Below the pieces are notes generated by a model, which worked only from the letters and a program-made list of their open reading frames with translations, was not told the DNA's origin and ran no database searches. This document shows positions 16,018-24,608 of a DNA stretch of 54,814 nucleotides, piece by piece (the first letter of the stretch is position 1; each line of letters begins with the position of its first letter). The position numbers and the translations under genes are program-made. Source of the DNA: Chloroflexota bacterium (GTDB lineage: Bacteria > Chloroflexota > UBA6077 > CF-72); contig JAFAOS010000089.1 in NCBI GenBank assembly GCA_019247515.1, positions 1 through 54,814 on the forward strand, in the 5' to 3' direction.

Positions 16018-16917
16018 ATGCCAGTGCTGGATGAGGTGCGCAGCCATGCCGCGCGTCTGGCGTCCACAGCGCAGTTCGTGCGCATTCGGTCGGACCGCAT
16101 TGCCGAGTACGCCGCAAGCCTGCCACTGGCCAAACTGGACGCGCCCGAGCTGGACCCGCTGACCCACTATGTTGGCGACGCCGATACCACGCTCGCCTAC
16201 CTGGTCACGCTGGACGCGATCAACTTCGGCAGTGGCTACTTTCCTCACCTGCAGAAGCGGACCGGTCTTTCAGGCTACTTCACCGTCGCCGCCAGCCTGA
16301 AGGACGCCTGGCCGATGACCGTCGAAGACCTGCGTCGACTGCAGCCGGCCGACTGTGCGCGCGTTTTCGGCCAGACCACGCCCGACGCCGCCGTGGACGA
16401 GCTGATGGGGCTCTTCGCTCTCGCCCTGAATGACCTGGGCGAGCTGATCGCCGCCCGTTATCGGGGGGCCTTCGCGGCGTTGATCGACGCCGCGGACCAC
16501 TCCGCCGAACAACTTGTGCCGCTGCTGGCGGAGATGCCGTTCTATCGCGACCTCGGCTTCTACAAGCGTGCGCAGCTCACGGCGGCCGATCTGTTCCTTG
16601 CCGGCGTTGCCCAGTTCGACGACCTCGATCGGCTCACGATCTTCGCCGACAACCTGGTGCCTCACGTCCTGCGCGTCGACGGGCTCCTCGAGTACGACGC
16701 CGACCTGCTCGCACGCATCAATCGCGAAACCCTGATCGCGGCCGGGTCCCGCGAGGAGCAGGAGATCCGCGCGTGCGCGCTGCACGCGGTCGAGCAGCTG
16801 CGCGCGCACCTGGACGGCATCACCTCGATGCAGCTCGACTACGTACTGTGGAATCGCGGCCAGGAGCCCGTGTACAAGGCCCAGCCGCGCCACAGAACCC
16901 GCACGGTGTTCTACTAG
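16018..16917 (+). CDS. qng1: Queuosine 5'-phosphate N-glycosidase/hydrolase (Qng1, DUF2419)
   Basis: 299 residues. The family hallmarks are present: DAINFGSGYFP near 69, LFLAGVAQFDDLDRLTIFADNLVPHVLRVDG split over the middle, and C-terminal QLDYVLWNRGQ. Qng1 enzymes release queuine from queuosine 5'-monophosphate so the base can be reused for tRNA; a structurally studied bacterial member is from the chloroflexote Sphaerobacter. The Asp-rich FDD..R...FADN block contains the likely catalytic aspartate. The ATG lies 16 bp from the divergent plsX start. The EthD-like gene begins five bases after its stop and is probably cotranscribed. No tgt or queuine transporter gene is nearby. Confidence 0.88.
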   Translation: MPVLDEVRSHAARLASTAQFVRIRSDRIAEYAASLPLAKLDAPELDPLTHYVGDADTTLAYLVTLDAINFGSGYFPHLQKRTGLSGYFTVAASLKDAWPMTVEDLRRLQPADCARVFGQTTPDAAVDELMGLFALALNDLGELIAARYRGAFAALIDAADHSAEQLVPLLAEMPFYRDLGFYKRAQLTAADLFLAGVAQFDDLDRLTIFADNLVPHVLRVDGLLEYDADLLARINRETLIAAGSREEQEIRACALHAVEQLRAHLDGITSMQLDYVLWNRGQEPVYKAQPRHRTRTVFY

Positions 16918-16922
16918 CAGGC

Positions 16923-17606
16923 ATGCAGGGTCTGCTGGTCGCCTTCATGAATCCGCCCGCCGATGAGGACGCCTTCAACGCGTGGTACGACGAAGAGCAC
17001 GTACCGCTGCGCATGGGCATCCCGGGCTTTCTCAATGGTCGTCGCTACAAAGCAGTCGACGACACGCCTGCCACCGCCTCGACGGTGCCGCCACCCGCCG
17101 GCGTGCTGGACTCGTCGTCGCATCCGCGGTATCTGGCGCTGTACGACCTCGAGTCGACCAAGGTGCTGGACTCCGAGCCGTATACGCGACTGATTCCCGA
17201 GCGCTCCCAACGCGAGCGGGACATGATCGCCCGCATTCCGTTTACGGACCGACGCGTCGGCGAGCTGGTGCTGGACTGTCCCGAGTGGACGCGCGACGCG
17301 CCCTATCAGCTCGTCGTTTGTATGAGCCCGTCGAGCGGCGGCGCGGACGACTTCGTTGCCTGGTACCGCGAGGAGCACATCCCCATGCTGCTGGCCGTGA
17401 ACGGCTGGCGGCGTACGCGCCTCTTCCGCCAGGTGGACGGCCACGGGCCGGCGTTCATGGCCATCCACGAACTGGAAAGTCCGCAAGTCTTCGAACGTCC
17501 GGAATACGTCGCCGCCATCAGTACACCATGGCGCAAGCGCATCCGCGCCAGCGTCACGCGTTACGAGCGCGACCTGTTTCAGCTGTGGCGGCCGAATCGC
17601 CGATAA
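16923..17606 (+). CDS. Duplicated EthD/dimeric alpha-beta barrel-like protein
   Basis: 227 residues formed from two homologous ferredoxin-like halves: FNAWYDEEHVPLRMGIPGF (about 17-36) and FVAWYREEHIPMLLAVNGW (about 142-161), each followed by a strand with RRY or RLF and later HP-/HE-L(E/S) segments. The WY.EEH.P pattern is typical of EthD and related DUFs found in aromatic or sterol degradation clusters and in monooxygenase-type small barrels. An intramolecular barrel formed by the two halves is expected. It starts five bases after the Qng1 stop and precedes the IclR-PPOX gene by 28 bp. Catalytic function is not evident. Confidence 0.75.
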   Translation: MQGLLVAFMNPPADEDAFNAWYDEEHVPLRMGIPGFLNGRRYKAVDDTPATASTVPPPAGVLDSSSHPRYLALYDLESTKVLDSEPYTRLIPERSQRERDMIARIPFTDRRVGELVLDCPEWTRDAPYQLVVCMSPSSGGADDFVAWYREEHIPMLLAVNGWRRTRLFRQVDGHGPAFMAIHELESPQVFERPEYVAAISTPWRKRIRASVTRYERDLFQLWRPNRR

Positions 17607-17634
17607 CACGGGTATCCTTCAGGCACACGACGTC

Positions 17635-18732
17635 ATGGCGCAGCAGCCCTCGTATCGCGAGCGTGTTCCGGCGGTTGCCCGTGCCGTGCGCGCCCTCGAA
17701 CACCTGGCTTCCAGTCAGCAGCCGCTCTCGTTGTCGGCGCTGAGCAAGGCGATCGAGGTCGGACCCAGCTCGCTGCTGGCGATCCTGACCACGCTGCGCA
17801 ACATGGGCCTCGTGAGTCGGTCGCCCAGGGACGGCCACTATCTGCCCGGGCCACGGCTGGTCGCGCTCGGGACCGCCGCCGCGCAACGCCTCGAACCGCT
17901 GCACGCGTTCGACCTGCTCGCCAGCGAGCTGGTGGAGCTGCTGGGCGAAACCGTCCTGCTGTGGATTCAGCAGGGCGACGGTCTGGCGATGGCCGCCGTG
18001 CGCGAGGGCACCCAGCCGCTGCGGTACGTGCCCACTCTCGGCTTGCGGCTGCCGGCCACCGATTGGGCGTCGTCGAGCAGCGATGGGATTGCCGAAGGTC
18101 AGCTCGAGCCGGGTGTCTGGCTACTGGCAGCGCCACTTGACGAGCACGCCTTGCTGGCCATTGTTGGACCTGACGTGCGACTCACCGGCCCGGCGGGCGA
18201 GCCCGCCCGAGCCGCACTGCGCAGCGTTACCGGCGGCGATGCGAATGGCGCCTGGGCGGGCGCCGGACCGATCGAGCCCCGCGAGCTGGACGCGTTCCTG
18301 ACGCAGGCGCTGGTCGCCAGCCTCTCGTATCTGTCGGACGACGGCTACCCGGCCAGCGTGCCGCTCTGGTACGACTGGGACGGGCGCGCGTTCTGGCTGG
18401 TGCCTTCGCCGGCAGCCGAATGGGCCGAGCACGTGCGCCGCAATCCGCGCGTGTCGCTGTCGGTCAGCGAGTCCACTCCACCGCTGCGCCGCGTCCTCGC
18501 CCGCGGACCGATCCTGGCGGTTGACGATCCAGACGCCAGCCAGTGGCGGAGCGTTGAAGGCCGCCTGGCAGCCCGCTACGCGCGGCTGGACCCGTCGCGA
18601 CTGCTCGAAGGACGCTCGGGTCAGGCGCGCACCCTCCTGCGACTGGCGCCCGAGCAGTTGATCGCCTGGCGCGGTCTCTTGCGTCCCCAGCAGCCGGCGT
18701 CGATCTCCGCTCGTACGGAACAGAGCGCTTGA
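17635..18732 (+). CDS. IclR-type HTH regulator fused to a PPOX-class flavin/F420-binding split barrel
   Basis: 365 residues in three parts. Residues 10-75 are an IclR winged helix (AVARAVRALEHLASSQQPLS, LSALSKAIEV, LLAILTTLRNMGLVSRS). Residues 76-210 resemble a reduced IclR effector domain (LASELVELLGETVLLWIQQG). From about 215 comes a pyridoxamine-phosphate-oxidase-like barrel (LVASLSYLSDDGYPASVPLW, YDWDGRAFWLVPSP, RRNPRVSLSVSES). PPOX barrels bind FMN, F420 or heme. The next gene, 16 bp downstream, is the F420 gamma-glutamyl ligase, so a regulator that senses F420 or flavin is an attractive reading. The fold assignment of both ends is firm; the ligand is inference. Confidence 0.82.
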   Translation: MAQQPSYRERVPAVARAVRALEHLASSQQPLSLSALSKAIEVGPSSLLAILTTLRNMGLVSRSPRDGHYLPGPRLVALGTAAAQRLEPLHAFDLLASELVELLGETVLLWIQQGDGLAMAAVREGTQPLRYVPTLGLRLPATDWASSSSDGIAEGQLEPGVWLLAAPLDEHALLAIVGPDVRLTGPAGEPARAALRSVTGGDANGAWAGAGPIEPRELDAFLTQALVASLSYLSDDGYPASVPLWYDWDGRAFWLVPSPAAEWAEHVRRNPRVSLSVSESTPPLRRVLARGPILAVDDPDASQWRSVEGRLAARYARLDPSRLLEGRSGQARTLLRLAPEQLIAWRGLLRPQQPASISARTEQSA

Positions 18733-18748
18733 GCACCGGCGAGCGCGC

Positions 18749-19516
18749 GTGACCTCGCCCCAGGCCGCCGGGATTAGCGTCCTGCCCGTTTTCGGCGTCG
18801 GCGAGGTCGCCGCCAATTCCGACCTGGCGGCCATCCTGCAGACCGCGCTCGTCTCGCAAGGCACGCCGTTGCAGGACGGCGACATCCTGGTCGTCACCCA
18901 GAAAATCGTCTCGAAAGCGGAGGGTTGCCTGGTCAAGCTCGACGACGTCCAGCCGTCAGAACTGGCAAACCAGTGGGCCTCGCTGTGGGACAAAGACGCC
19001 CGCGTCGTCGAGCTCGTGCTGCGCCACAGCCGACGCATCGTGCGCATGGACCGCGGCATCATCATCAGCGAGACGTTCCATGGCCTGGTATGCGCCAACG
19101 CCGGCATCGACCTCTCCAACGTGGGTGGCGAGCGCGCGACCCTCCTGCCGGTCGATCCCGACGCCTCGGCCGAGCGACTCCGCGCGGCCTTGAGCGCGGC
19201 CAATGGCGGCGCGCGCATCGGCGTCATCATCACCGACACGCACGGCCGCGCCTGGCGCCAGGGACAGATCAACCTCGCCATCGGCGTGGCCGGCGTCGAG
19301 GCGCTACGTCACTTCGAAGGTCAGACCGATCCAACCGGCTACGAGCTGCGCGTTACCCAGCTCGCCACTGCCGACGAGCTGGCCTCGGCCGCCGAGCTGG
19401 TCATGGGCAAGGTGGACCGCGTCCCCGCCGCGCTGGTGCGCGGCCTGGAGCGTGCCCTGGGCGAGGGCAGCGCCAGGGAGCTGGTCCGCCCCGCGGCGAA
19501 CGACATGTTCCGATGA
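18749..19516 (+). CDS. cofE: Coenzyme F420-0:L-glutamate ligase CofE
   Basis: 255 residues from GTG. It shows the family motifs ISVLPVFGVGEV, GDILVVTQKIVSKAEG, RIVRMDRGIIISETFHGLVCANAGIDLSNV, VIITDTHGRAWRQGQINLAIG (split here for clarity) and a C-terminal LASAAELVMGK. CofE adds gamma-linked glutamates to F420-0 using GTP and divalent metal in the cytoplasm. The gene directly follows the IclR-PPOX fusion. No cofC, cofD or cofGH genes are in the window, so the rest of F420 synthesis must lie elsewhere. Length and start fit the single-domain CofE form without the C-terminal FbiB extension seen in mycobacteria. Confidence 0.94.
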   Translation: MTSPQAAGISVLPVFGVGEVAANSDLAAILQTALVSQGTPLQDGDILVVTQKIVSKAEGCLVKLDDVQPSELANQWASLWDKDARVVELVLRHSRRIVRMDRGIIISETFHGLVCANAGIDLSNVGGERATLLPVDPDASAERLRAALSAANGGARIGVIITDTHGRAWRQGQINLAIGVAGVEALRHFEGQTDPTGYELRVTQLATADELASAAELVMGKVDRVPAALVRGLERALGEGSARELVRPAANDMFR

Positions 19517-19542
19517 CGGAAGCCAGCCTGAGGTATTGAGCC

Positions 19543-20225
19543 ATGGCCGTACGCCTGAGCCTTGCTTGCGGCGCGAGCGACCGCACGCTGCCCCTCATCC
19601 TGGGCGACGTTCAACCCGACCCAGACCCCGTCTTCACTTCGCGTGAATTCCGCCACTCCTGCGTCTGGGTCCGCGCCGACACCGACATCCAGCGCCCAGA
19701 GGACCTCAAAGGCAAGCGCATGGGCGCCGCCGACCTGACCAGACGCTCAGCCAGATGCTCGTCGACGGCGAGCTCGACGCCGTCATCGGCCCTCGGCCGC
19801 CTCACGGCTTCCCCGGCCCGCACGTGCAGCGTCTGTTCAGCAACTTCCGCGAGGTCGAGGCCGACTACTTCGCGCGGACCGGCATCTTCCCAATCATGCA
19901 CACGATCGTGATCCGCCGCGACGTGCTCGAACGCGACGCCTGGGTCGCCCGCAGCCTGTACGACGCGTTCCTCCAGGCCAAGCGGCGGGCGACCGCCGAG
20001 CTCGGCGATCCGGTGGTGCTGTCGACCAGTCTGCCCTGGCAGATCGCCGAAGTCGAGGCGACCCGCGAGCTCATGGGCGACGACTTCTGGCCGTACGGCC
20101 TCGAGCCCAATCGCCACGCGCTGGAAACCCTGATCCGCTACAGCGGCGAGCAGGGTCTCGCCGAGCGCTCGGTGCCGGTCGAAGCATTATTCGTACACAG
20201 CACGCTCGACGATTACCGTATCTGA
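19543..20225 (+). pseudogene. Degraded 4,5-dihydroxyphthalate decarboxylase-like (periplasmic-binding fold) gene
   Basis: Two reading frames together recall one protein family. Frame 1 (from 19543) gives [20 protein letters not shown], then [20 protein letters not shown] and KGKRMG. Near 19735-19742 the homology moves to another frame, [20 protein letters not shown], then [20 protein letters not shown] and a conserved C-terminus. Intact members are about 320-340 residues. Here about 50 residues after ILGDVQP and a longer stretch after KGKRMG are missing, and the second deletion shifts the frame. The protein from 19755 to 20225 could still be made as a fragment, but a working enzyme is unlikely. 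It follows cofE by 26 bp, suggesting a former aromatic-acid catabolism cluster. Confidence 0.8.
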
Positions 20226-20301
20226 AGGTGCCGACGGTCACAACGCCCGGCCCGCAAGGCTAGAATCGACGGGTACGCGGCCGCCTGCGCCGCTCTGTGT
20301 T

Positions 20302-21069
20302 ATGCCGCGCGTGCCCTTCGATCCGAAAACCGACTACTACCACCTCCTCGGGGTCGAGCCAGACGCGCCGTCGGAAACGATCCAGGCTGCCTACCGACGT
20401 CTGGCCAAGGCCTTCCATCCCGATCTCAATTCGGGCTCGTCCGCCGCCGAGCGCATGGCGCGACTCAACGTCGCCAAATCCGTGCTGCTCGACCCACAGA
20501 CGCGGGCGGTCTACGACCAGGTCCGAATTCCGCGCGCGGCCAGAATGGAACGCGAACGCGTGGCGGCCGCGACCAGCGTGCGCAACGTCGGCAACTTCAG
20601 CGTGCGCTACGTCCCCTATCAGCCAAGCCGTCCGCGCTATCGCGTCGTATCGACGACCAGCGCGCGGGCCATGCCCCGCTCGGGATTCGACCGCGGCACG
20701 GGCATCCTGCTGCTGATCGCCGTGCCGCTCATCGCCTTGCTCAGCCTGTACGTGTTCCAGGCAGTCCAGCTGTCCATCGAGCCGCTCAAAGCGGCGTCCA
20801 CCGACGCCACGCTCGCACCCGGCCAGAACGCGCACACCACCAGCCGCGGGGCCGCCGACGGCGTCTTCCAGATGATCCGCGCGCAGCCGCCCAGTCGCGA
20901 TCTCGCGTTGCGCGCCAACAACTTCATCCTGGCACGCTCGGACTCGACGCCCGAAAGCGAGGAGCTGCGCGCTGACGGCCGCCGCCTGCTGCGCTCGGCG
21001 AGCTCAGGGGACGCGGAGGCCTGGGACGACGCCGTAGGCCACATCTGCCAGCTCGCCGGCCGCTGCTAA
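20302..21069 (+). CDS. Membrane-anchored J-domain protein
   Basis: 255 residues. The N-terminal J domain (10-75) has DYYHLLGVEPDAPSETIQAA, YRRLAKAFHPDLN with the essential His-Pro-Asp, and VLLDPQTRAVYD. A basic linker leads to one transmembrane helix near 132-155 (TGILLLIAVPLIALLSLYVF). The last 100 residues are extracytoplasmic or peripheral and of unknown function. It would recruit DnaK to the membrane. No dnaK or grpE nearby. The compound repeat begins immediately after its stop codon. Confidence 0.85.
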   Translation: MPRVPFDPKTDYYHLLGVEPDAPSETIQAAYRRLAKAFHPDLNSGSSAAERMARLNVAKSVLLDPQTRAVYDQVRIPRAARMERERVAAATSVRNVGNFSVRYVPYQPSRPRYRVVSTTSARAMPRSGFDRGTGILLLIAVPLIALLSLYVFQAVQLSIEPLKAASTDATLAPGQNAHTTSRGAADGVFQMIRAQPPSRDLALRANNFILARSDSTPESEELRADGRRLLRSASSGDAEAWDDAVGHICQLAGRC

Positions 21070-21072
21070 TAA

Positions 21073-21414
21073 GAGGCTACGCTGGGGAGCTCCGCTCCCC
21101 AGTCCCCACGGCCTTCGGCGGCCGCGAACATCTGGACCTTCGGTCGCTCGCGAAGATGAGTGCTGAGCCACCTCGATCACCGACCAGGGTGAATAAAAAG
21201 ATCTGATACCGAAGGTCACGACGGCGTGCATCGGCGAAGCCACGTGGGGGTTTCCGGGGGGAGCGGAGCTCCCCCTCTTGTCGAACACGCGGCTGACAAC
21301 TGTGGTGGATCGTTGTCGGCCACGCCAGCGGGGTAGAGGGGTGGAACCCCTCCGCCGCGCAGCGGCGTGCATAAGCACGCTTATCAGCTCGAGAGCGAAG
21401 CGGCGTGCATAAGC
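21073..21414. repeat. Compound hairpin repeat, shorter inverted copy (element B)
   Basis: This copy is the reverse complement of element A over nearly its whole length. It runs from GGCTACGCTGGGGAGCTCCG through AGGGGGAG-type hairpins and TGTGGTGGATCGTTGTCGGC to the terminal GCATAAGCACGCTTATCAGC, CTCGAGAGC unit. The duplicate outer arm present in A is absent at the dnaJ-like side. Differences from A are scattered substitutions, with the hairpin arms kept complementary. It fills the gap between the J-domain gene and the HD gene; apart from the first bases of the HD gene I see no coding sequence. Confidence 0.8.
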
Positions 21415-22340
21415 AGACGCGAGCGCCAATCATTCTTTTAGACTTTCGTAACTTGATCAAGCTTGGTATTGAGGCCGCGCCGGCCTCTCGGACGGGACAG
21501 GTGCTGCAGCTGCTCGAATCCGACATCGAGATTCAGACGCTGTGGTACATGGCCAATCGCACTTCTCACCGCGCGGCGGTCAACGATCATGGGCCGGTTC
21601 ACGTCCGGACCGTGATGCAACACGGTGACCGGCTGTTGCGACTGCTGGTCGAAGCCCACATCCAGCCCAACTGCATCACCGATCACGCCATGACCGAGGA
21701 CGACGCGCGTGTGGTCGTCCTGCTCGGCCTGGCGCTGCACGACGTCGGCATGTCGATCCATCGCGATCGCCACGAGCTGCTCAGCGTGCCCATCGCCCTC
21801 GACTGGCTGCGCCGCAAGCTGCCGCCGATCTACGCCGAGCCGCAGCTGACGGTCATCATCTCGGAAGTGGTCCACGCGGTGCTGGCCCACAACGTCAACG
21901 AGCGCTGCCTGACGCTCGAAGCCGGCATCGTCAAGGTCGCCGACGCCCTGGACATGACCAAGGGCCGTTCGCGCAAGGCGATCAACGCCGGCAAGATCGA
22001 CATTCATTCGATTTCGGCGGCGGCGGTCGAGGCGGTGCGCGTCACGCGCGGCGCCAACAAGCCGATTCGCGTCGAGGTGGACATCAACAACCCCGCGGCG
22101 GTCTTTCATTTGAAAGAGGTCTTCGGACAGAAGCTGGCCCACAGCAACCTCGAACAGTACGTCGAAGTGCCGAAGCTCGACGAGCTGCTGGAATCGCTGC
22201 GCGAGCTGGGGACGACCGCCGATCCACAACGCGATGCCCAGGCCGAGGCGACCGCTGCCGGCAATGGTCGAGTCGAAAGCCGCTCGGTGGGCGAGCCGAT
22301 CGGCATCGGTCGCGGCCGCGTGCCCACGACCATCGCCTGA
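21405..22340 (+). CDS. HD-domain hydrolase
   Basis: About 311 residues. HD superfamily metal ligands are visible: NDHGPVHVRTVMQHG near 59, then VLLGLALHDVGMSIHRDRHE with the His-Asp pair near 112, and later VVHAVLAHN. These proteins are phosphohydrolases acting on nucleotides or phosphorylated substrates; the substrate cannot be told. From residue 165 VKVADALDMTKGRSRKAINA continues the family, and a Gly/Arg tail follows from 275. The first codon used here (GTG) and residues 1-8 lie within or at the edge of the repeat. A TTG at 21453 is the alternative start, outside the repeat. The gene is isolated, convergent with the MFS transporter gene. Confidence 0.82.
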   Translation: MHKQTRAPIILLDFRNLIKLGIEAAPASRTGQVLQLLESDIEIQTLWYMANRTSHRAAVNDHGPVHVRTVMQHGDRLLRLLVEAHIQPNCITDHAMTEDDARVVVLLGLALHDVGMSIHRDRHELLSVPIALDWLRRKLPPIYAEPQLTVIISEVVHAVLAHNVNERCLTLEAGIVKVADALDMTKGRSRKAINAGKIDIHSISAAAVEAVRVTRGANKPIRVEVDINNPAAVFHLKEVFGQKLAHSNLEQYVEVPKLDELLESLRELGTTADPQRDAQAEATAAGNGRVESRSVGEPIGIGRGRVPTTIA

Positions 22341-22351
22341 GCACGGCCGAC

Positions 22352-23830
22352 TCAGACGCTGACGGCAGCCGGCTCCGAGGCGCCGCGCGGGCCAGCGTCG
22401 CTCACCTCTTCGGGCGGTCCACCTGGCAAGAACGCCGCCACCAGCGCCGAGACTGCCGCGACGCCGACGAACAACACGTACACGTTGCGCAGCGCGCTGG
22501 ACAGCACCGCCTGCAGTGTCGCGAGCATGTCCGGCGACAAGCCCGCCCGCACCGCCGGCGACAGCAGGTCGTTCGGATTGACCGCCGCGGTCGACGCGGC
22601 CATCACGCCCCCCGTGAACAGCGCCCCAGCGACCGACACGCCGATCGTGCCGCCGATGTTGCGCGAGAACTGACTGGCGCTGGTGACCACGCCGCGGTGC
22701 TCCCAGCCGACGGCCGACTGCGCCGCCAGGATCGTGCCCACGGAATAGAAGCCGAAACCAATGCCAAGTACGGCGGTAATCGCCAGTGGCAGCAGCAGGC
22801 TCGAGTCGGCGGTGACCAGCAGCAACAGCGCGAAGCCGACGGTCAGAATGATGCCGCCCAGGACGCACGGGAAGCGGAAGCCCGTCCGCAGCAACACCCG
22901 GCCACCGATGGTCGAAGCGATCGGCCAGCTCACCGACGAGCCGGCCAGAATGAAGCCAGACACCGTCGGTGAAGCGCCCATCACGCCCTGCACATACGGC
23001 GGCAGAAACGTGCTCTGACCGTACAGCGCCCAACCCAGCAGCAAACCGCCGAGCGTGCTGACGCCGATCGCCCGCCGGCTGAAGAGCCACAACGGCACGA
23101 GCGGTTCGGGCGCGCGGCGCTCCTGCCAGATGAACACCGGCACCAGGACGACGGCCAGGACATACAGCAGCGCTGCCAGCCCCGCGTTGTCGGTGGTTTG
23201 CAAGCCCAGCAGCAGGCAAGCAACGGATCCCGCCAAACTCAACGCGCCGAGGTAGTCGATGCTGTGTAGCCGGCGCTCGATGCGCTCATGCAGGAACTTC
23301 CAGATCAGCACGATCGTCAGCACGCACAACGGGAAGTTGACGTAGAAGACCCAGCGCCAGCTGACGTACTGCGTGAGGAAACCGCCGATGGCCGGACCGA
23401 GCAGGCCCGAGACGCCCCAGATGGTGCTGAACAGCCCGGTGATGCGCGCGCGCTCTTCGAGTGGGTAGACGTCGCCGAGGATGGTCTGATTGATCGGCAA
23501 GACGCCGCCGGCGCCGACGCCCTGCAGCAAACGGAAGCCGATGAGCTCTTCCATGGTCTGCGCCTGCCCGCACAGCATGGAGCCGATCATGAACAGCGCG
23601 ATCGAGAGCAGGAAGACGGGCTTGCGCCCGAACAGGTCGGCGAGCTTGCCATAGATGGGCACGGTGACCGTGCTGGTCAGCAGGTAGGCCGAAAAAACCC
23701 AGGCGTAGAGCTCGATGCCACCGATCTGTCCGATGACGGTGGGCATCGCCGTGGAGACCACCGAGGCATCGAGCGACACGAGGAAGGTGGCGACAAACAG
23801 GGCAAGCGTGATCAGCCGGCGGTCGGACAC
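22352..23830 (-). CDS. MFS drug/H+ antiporter, DHA2 (EmrB/QacA) family
   Basis: 492 residues from a GTG start, with the 14-helix layout of DHA2 exporters. Motif A is GKLADLFGRKPVFLLS after helix 2. LDASVVSTAMPTVIG in helix 1 matches the DHA2 motif D1 (LD.TVVNVALP type), and the central GVSGLLGPAIGGF is the antiporter motif C. It would extrude hydrophobic compounds across the inner membrane using the proton gradient. No TetR regulator or membrane-fusion partner is adjacent. The next gene upstream on the same strand is a LysE-type exporter 55 bp away, so both may be expressed together. Confidence 0.92.
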   Translation of the reverse strand: MSDRRLITLALFVATFLVSLDASVVSTAMPTVIGQIGGIELYAWVFSAYLLTSTVTVPIYGKLADLFGRKPVFLLSIALFMIGSMLCGQAQTMEELIGFRLLQGVGAGGVLPINQTILGDVYPLEERARITGLFSTIWGVSGLLGPAIGGFLTQYVSWRWVFYVNFPLCVLTIVLIWKFLHERIERRLHSIDYLGALSLAGSVACLLLGLQTTDNAGLAALLYVLAVVLVPVFIWQERRAPEPLVPLWLFSRRAIGVSTLGGLLLGWALYGQSTFLPPYVQGVMGASPTVSGFILAGSSVSWPIASTIGGRVLLRTGFRFPCVLGGIILTVGFALLLLVTADSSLLLPLAITAVLGIGFGFYSVGTILAAQSAVGWEHRGVVTSASQFSRNIGGTIGVSVAGALFTGGVMAASTAAVNPNDLLSPAVRAGLSPDMLATLQAVLSSALRNVYVLFVGVAAVSALVAAFLPGGPPEEVSDAGPRGASEPAAVSV

Positions 23831-23884
23831 GTGCTGACAACCTTACTCGTTCGACACTCGTTCGACGCCACCGATTCGCTGTCT

Positions 23885-24493
23885 TCAGTTGGTCTGCAGG
23901 ACCCCCGCGACCACCGACTCGATTCCGAAACCGACGATCAGCGCGCCCGAGGCGATGTTCACCCACCGCAAACGGCGATGGGTGACGCGCGTGCGCAGAC
24001 GCGAGACCAGGCTGGCCAGCACCAGCCACCACGCCGCCGAGCCGGCGAAGACGCCGACCACCAGGTCCAGACCGCTCGCGCCGATACCGGCAAAGATCGC
24101 CGCGAACGACATGATGGTCATCGGGTTGCTCAGCGTCAGTCCCACGGTGGAGGAATAGGCGCCGGCCAGCCGGAGGCCGGTGGCGCCGCTGTCGGGCGCG
24201 GGCGAAGCTGGCAGCGAGCGCAGGGCGCGCACGCCGAGATAGATCAGAAACGCACCGCCGACCAGCCGCAGCCACATGCGCTGGTCGATCAGCACCGACG
24301 CCAGGGCGGTCACGCCGAAACTGGCGATGGCGGCATAGCTGGCATCGGCGGTTGCCGCGCCGAGACCGGAGGCGAAACCGATGACGAACCCGGTCGCCAG
24401 TGTCCGGCGCACGCACAGCAGAGCGATCGGGCCGACGACGGCGGCGATGGAGAAACCGAGGAGGAAGCCTCGGGCGAACAAGGAGATGTCCAT
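23885..24493 (-). CDS. LysE/RhtB-family amino-acid exporter
   Basis: About 202 residues and six predicted helices. ARGFLLGFSIAAVVGPIALL with VRRTLATGFVIGFASGLGAA is the conserved N-terminal half, and SNPMTIMSFAAIFAGIG with a Pro in helix 4 is typical. Family members export lysine, arginine, threonine, homoserine, leucine or methionine. The ATG used here starts the conserved region; a start 12 codons further upstream is possible. It has a long leader with a small ORF and a terminator-like hairpin (see 24534-24696), so regulation by attenuation is possible. The MFS gene lies 54 bp downstream. Confidence 0.9.
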   Translation of the reverse strand: MDISLFARGFLLGFSIAAVVGPIALLCVRRTLATGFVIGFASGLGAATADASYAAIASFGVTALASVLIDQRMWLRLVGGAFLIYLGVRALRSLPASPAPDSGATGLRLAGAYSSTVGLTLSNPMTIMSFAAIFAGIGASGLDLVVGVFAGSAAWWLVLASLVSRLRTRVTHRRLRWVNIASGALIVGFGIESVVAGVLQTN

Positions 24494-24533
24494 AGGTGTG
24501 TGGAGGGCGCCTCGCAGCAGCGGAAACACAACA

Positions 24534-24570
24534 AAAGCCCCGGAACGGTTGGTGTCCGTTCCGGGGCTTT
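24534..24570 (-). terminator. Strong bidirectional terminator-type hairpin in the lysE leader
   Basis: A perfect 15-bp stem, AAAGCCCCGGAACGG and CCGTTCCGGGGCTTT, with a 7-base loop. Read on the minus strand the right arm runs into TTGTTGTGTTT. It sits about 40 bp before the lysE start codon, between two divergent genes, so it is not at a gene end. That makes a conditional (attenuator) role more likely than simple termination. Confidence 0.7.
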
Positions 24571-24608
24571 GTGGTTGAGTGATCGGTAGGTGGGTTGGGT
24601 GCGACGGT

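Noticed and set aside
21438..23219. Long minus-strand frame through the HD gene and MFS gene
   Set aside because: Opposes the HD gene and is out of frame with the MFS gene; no domain visible.
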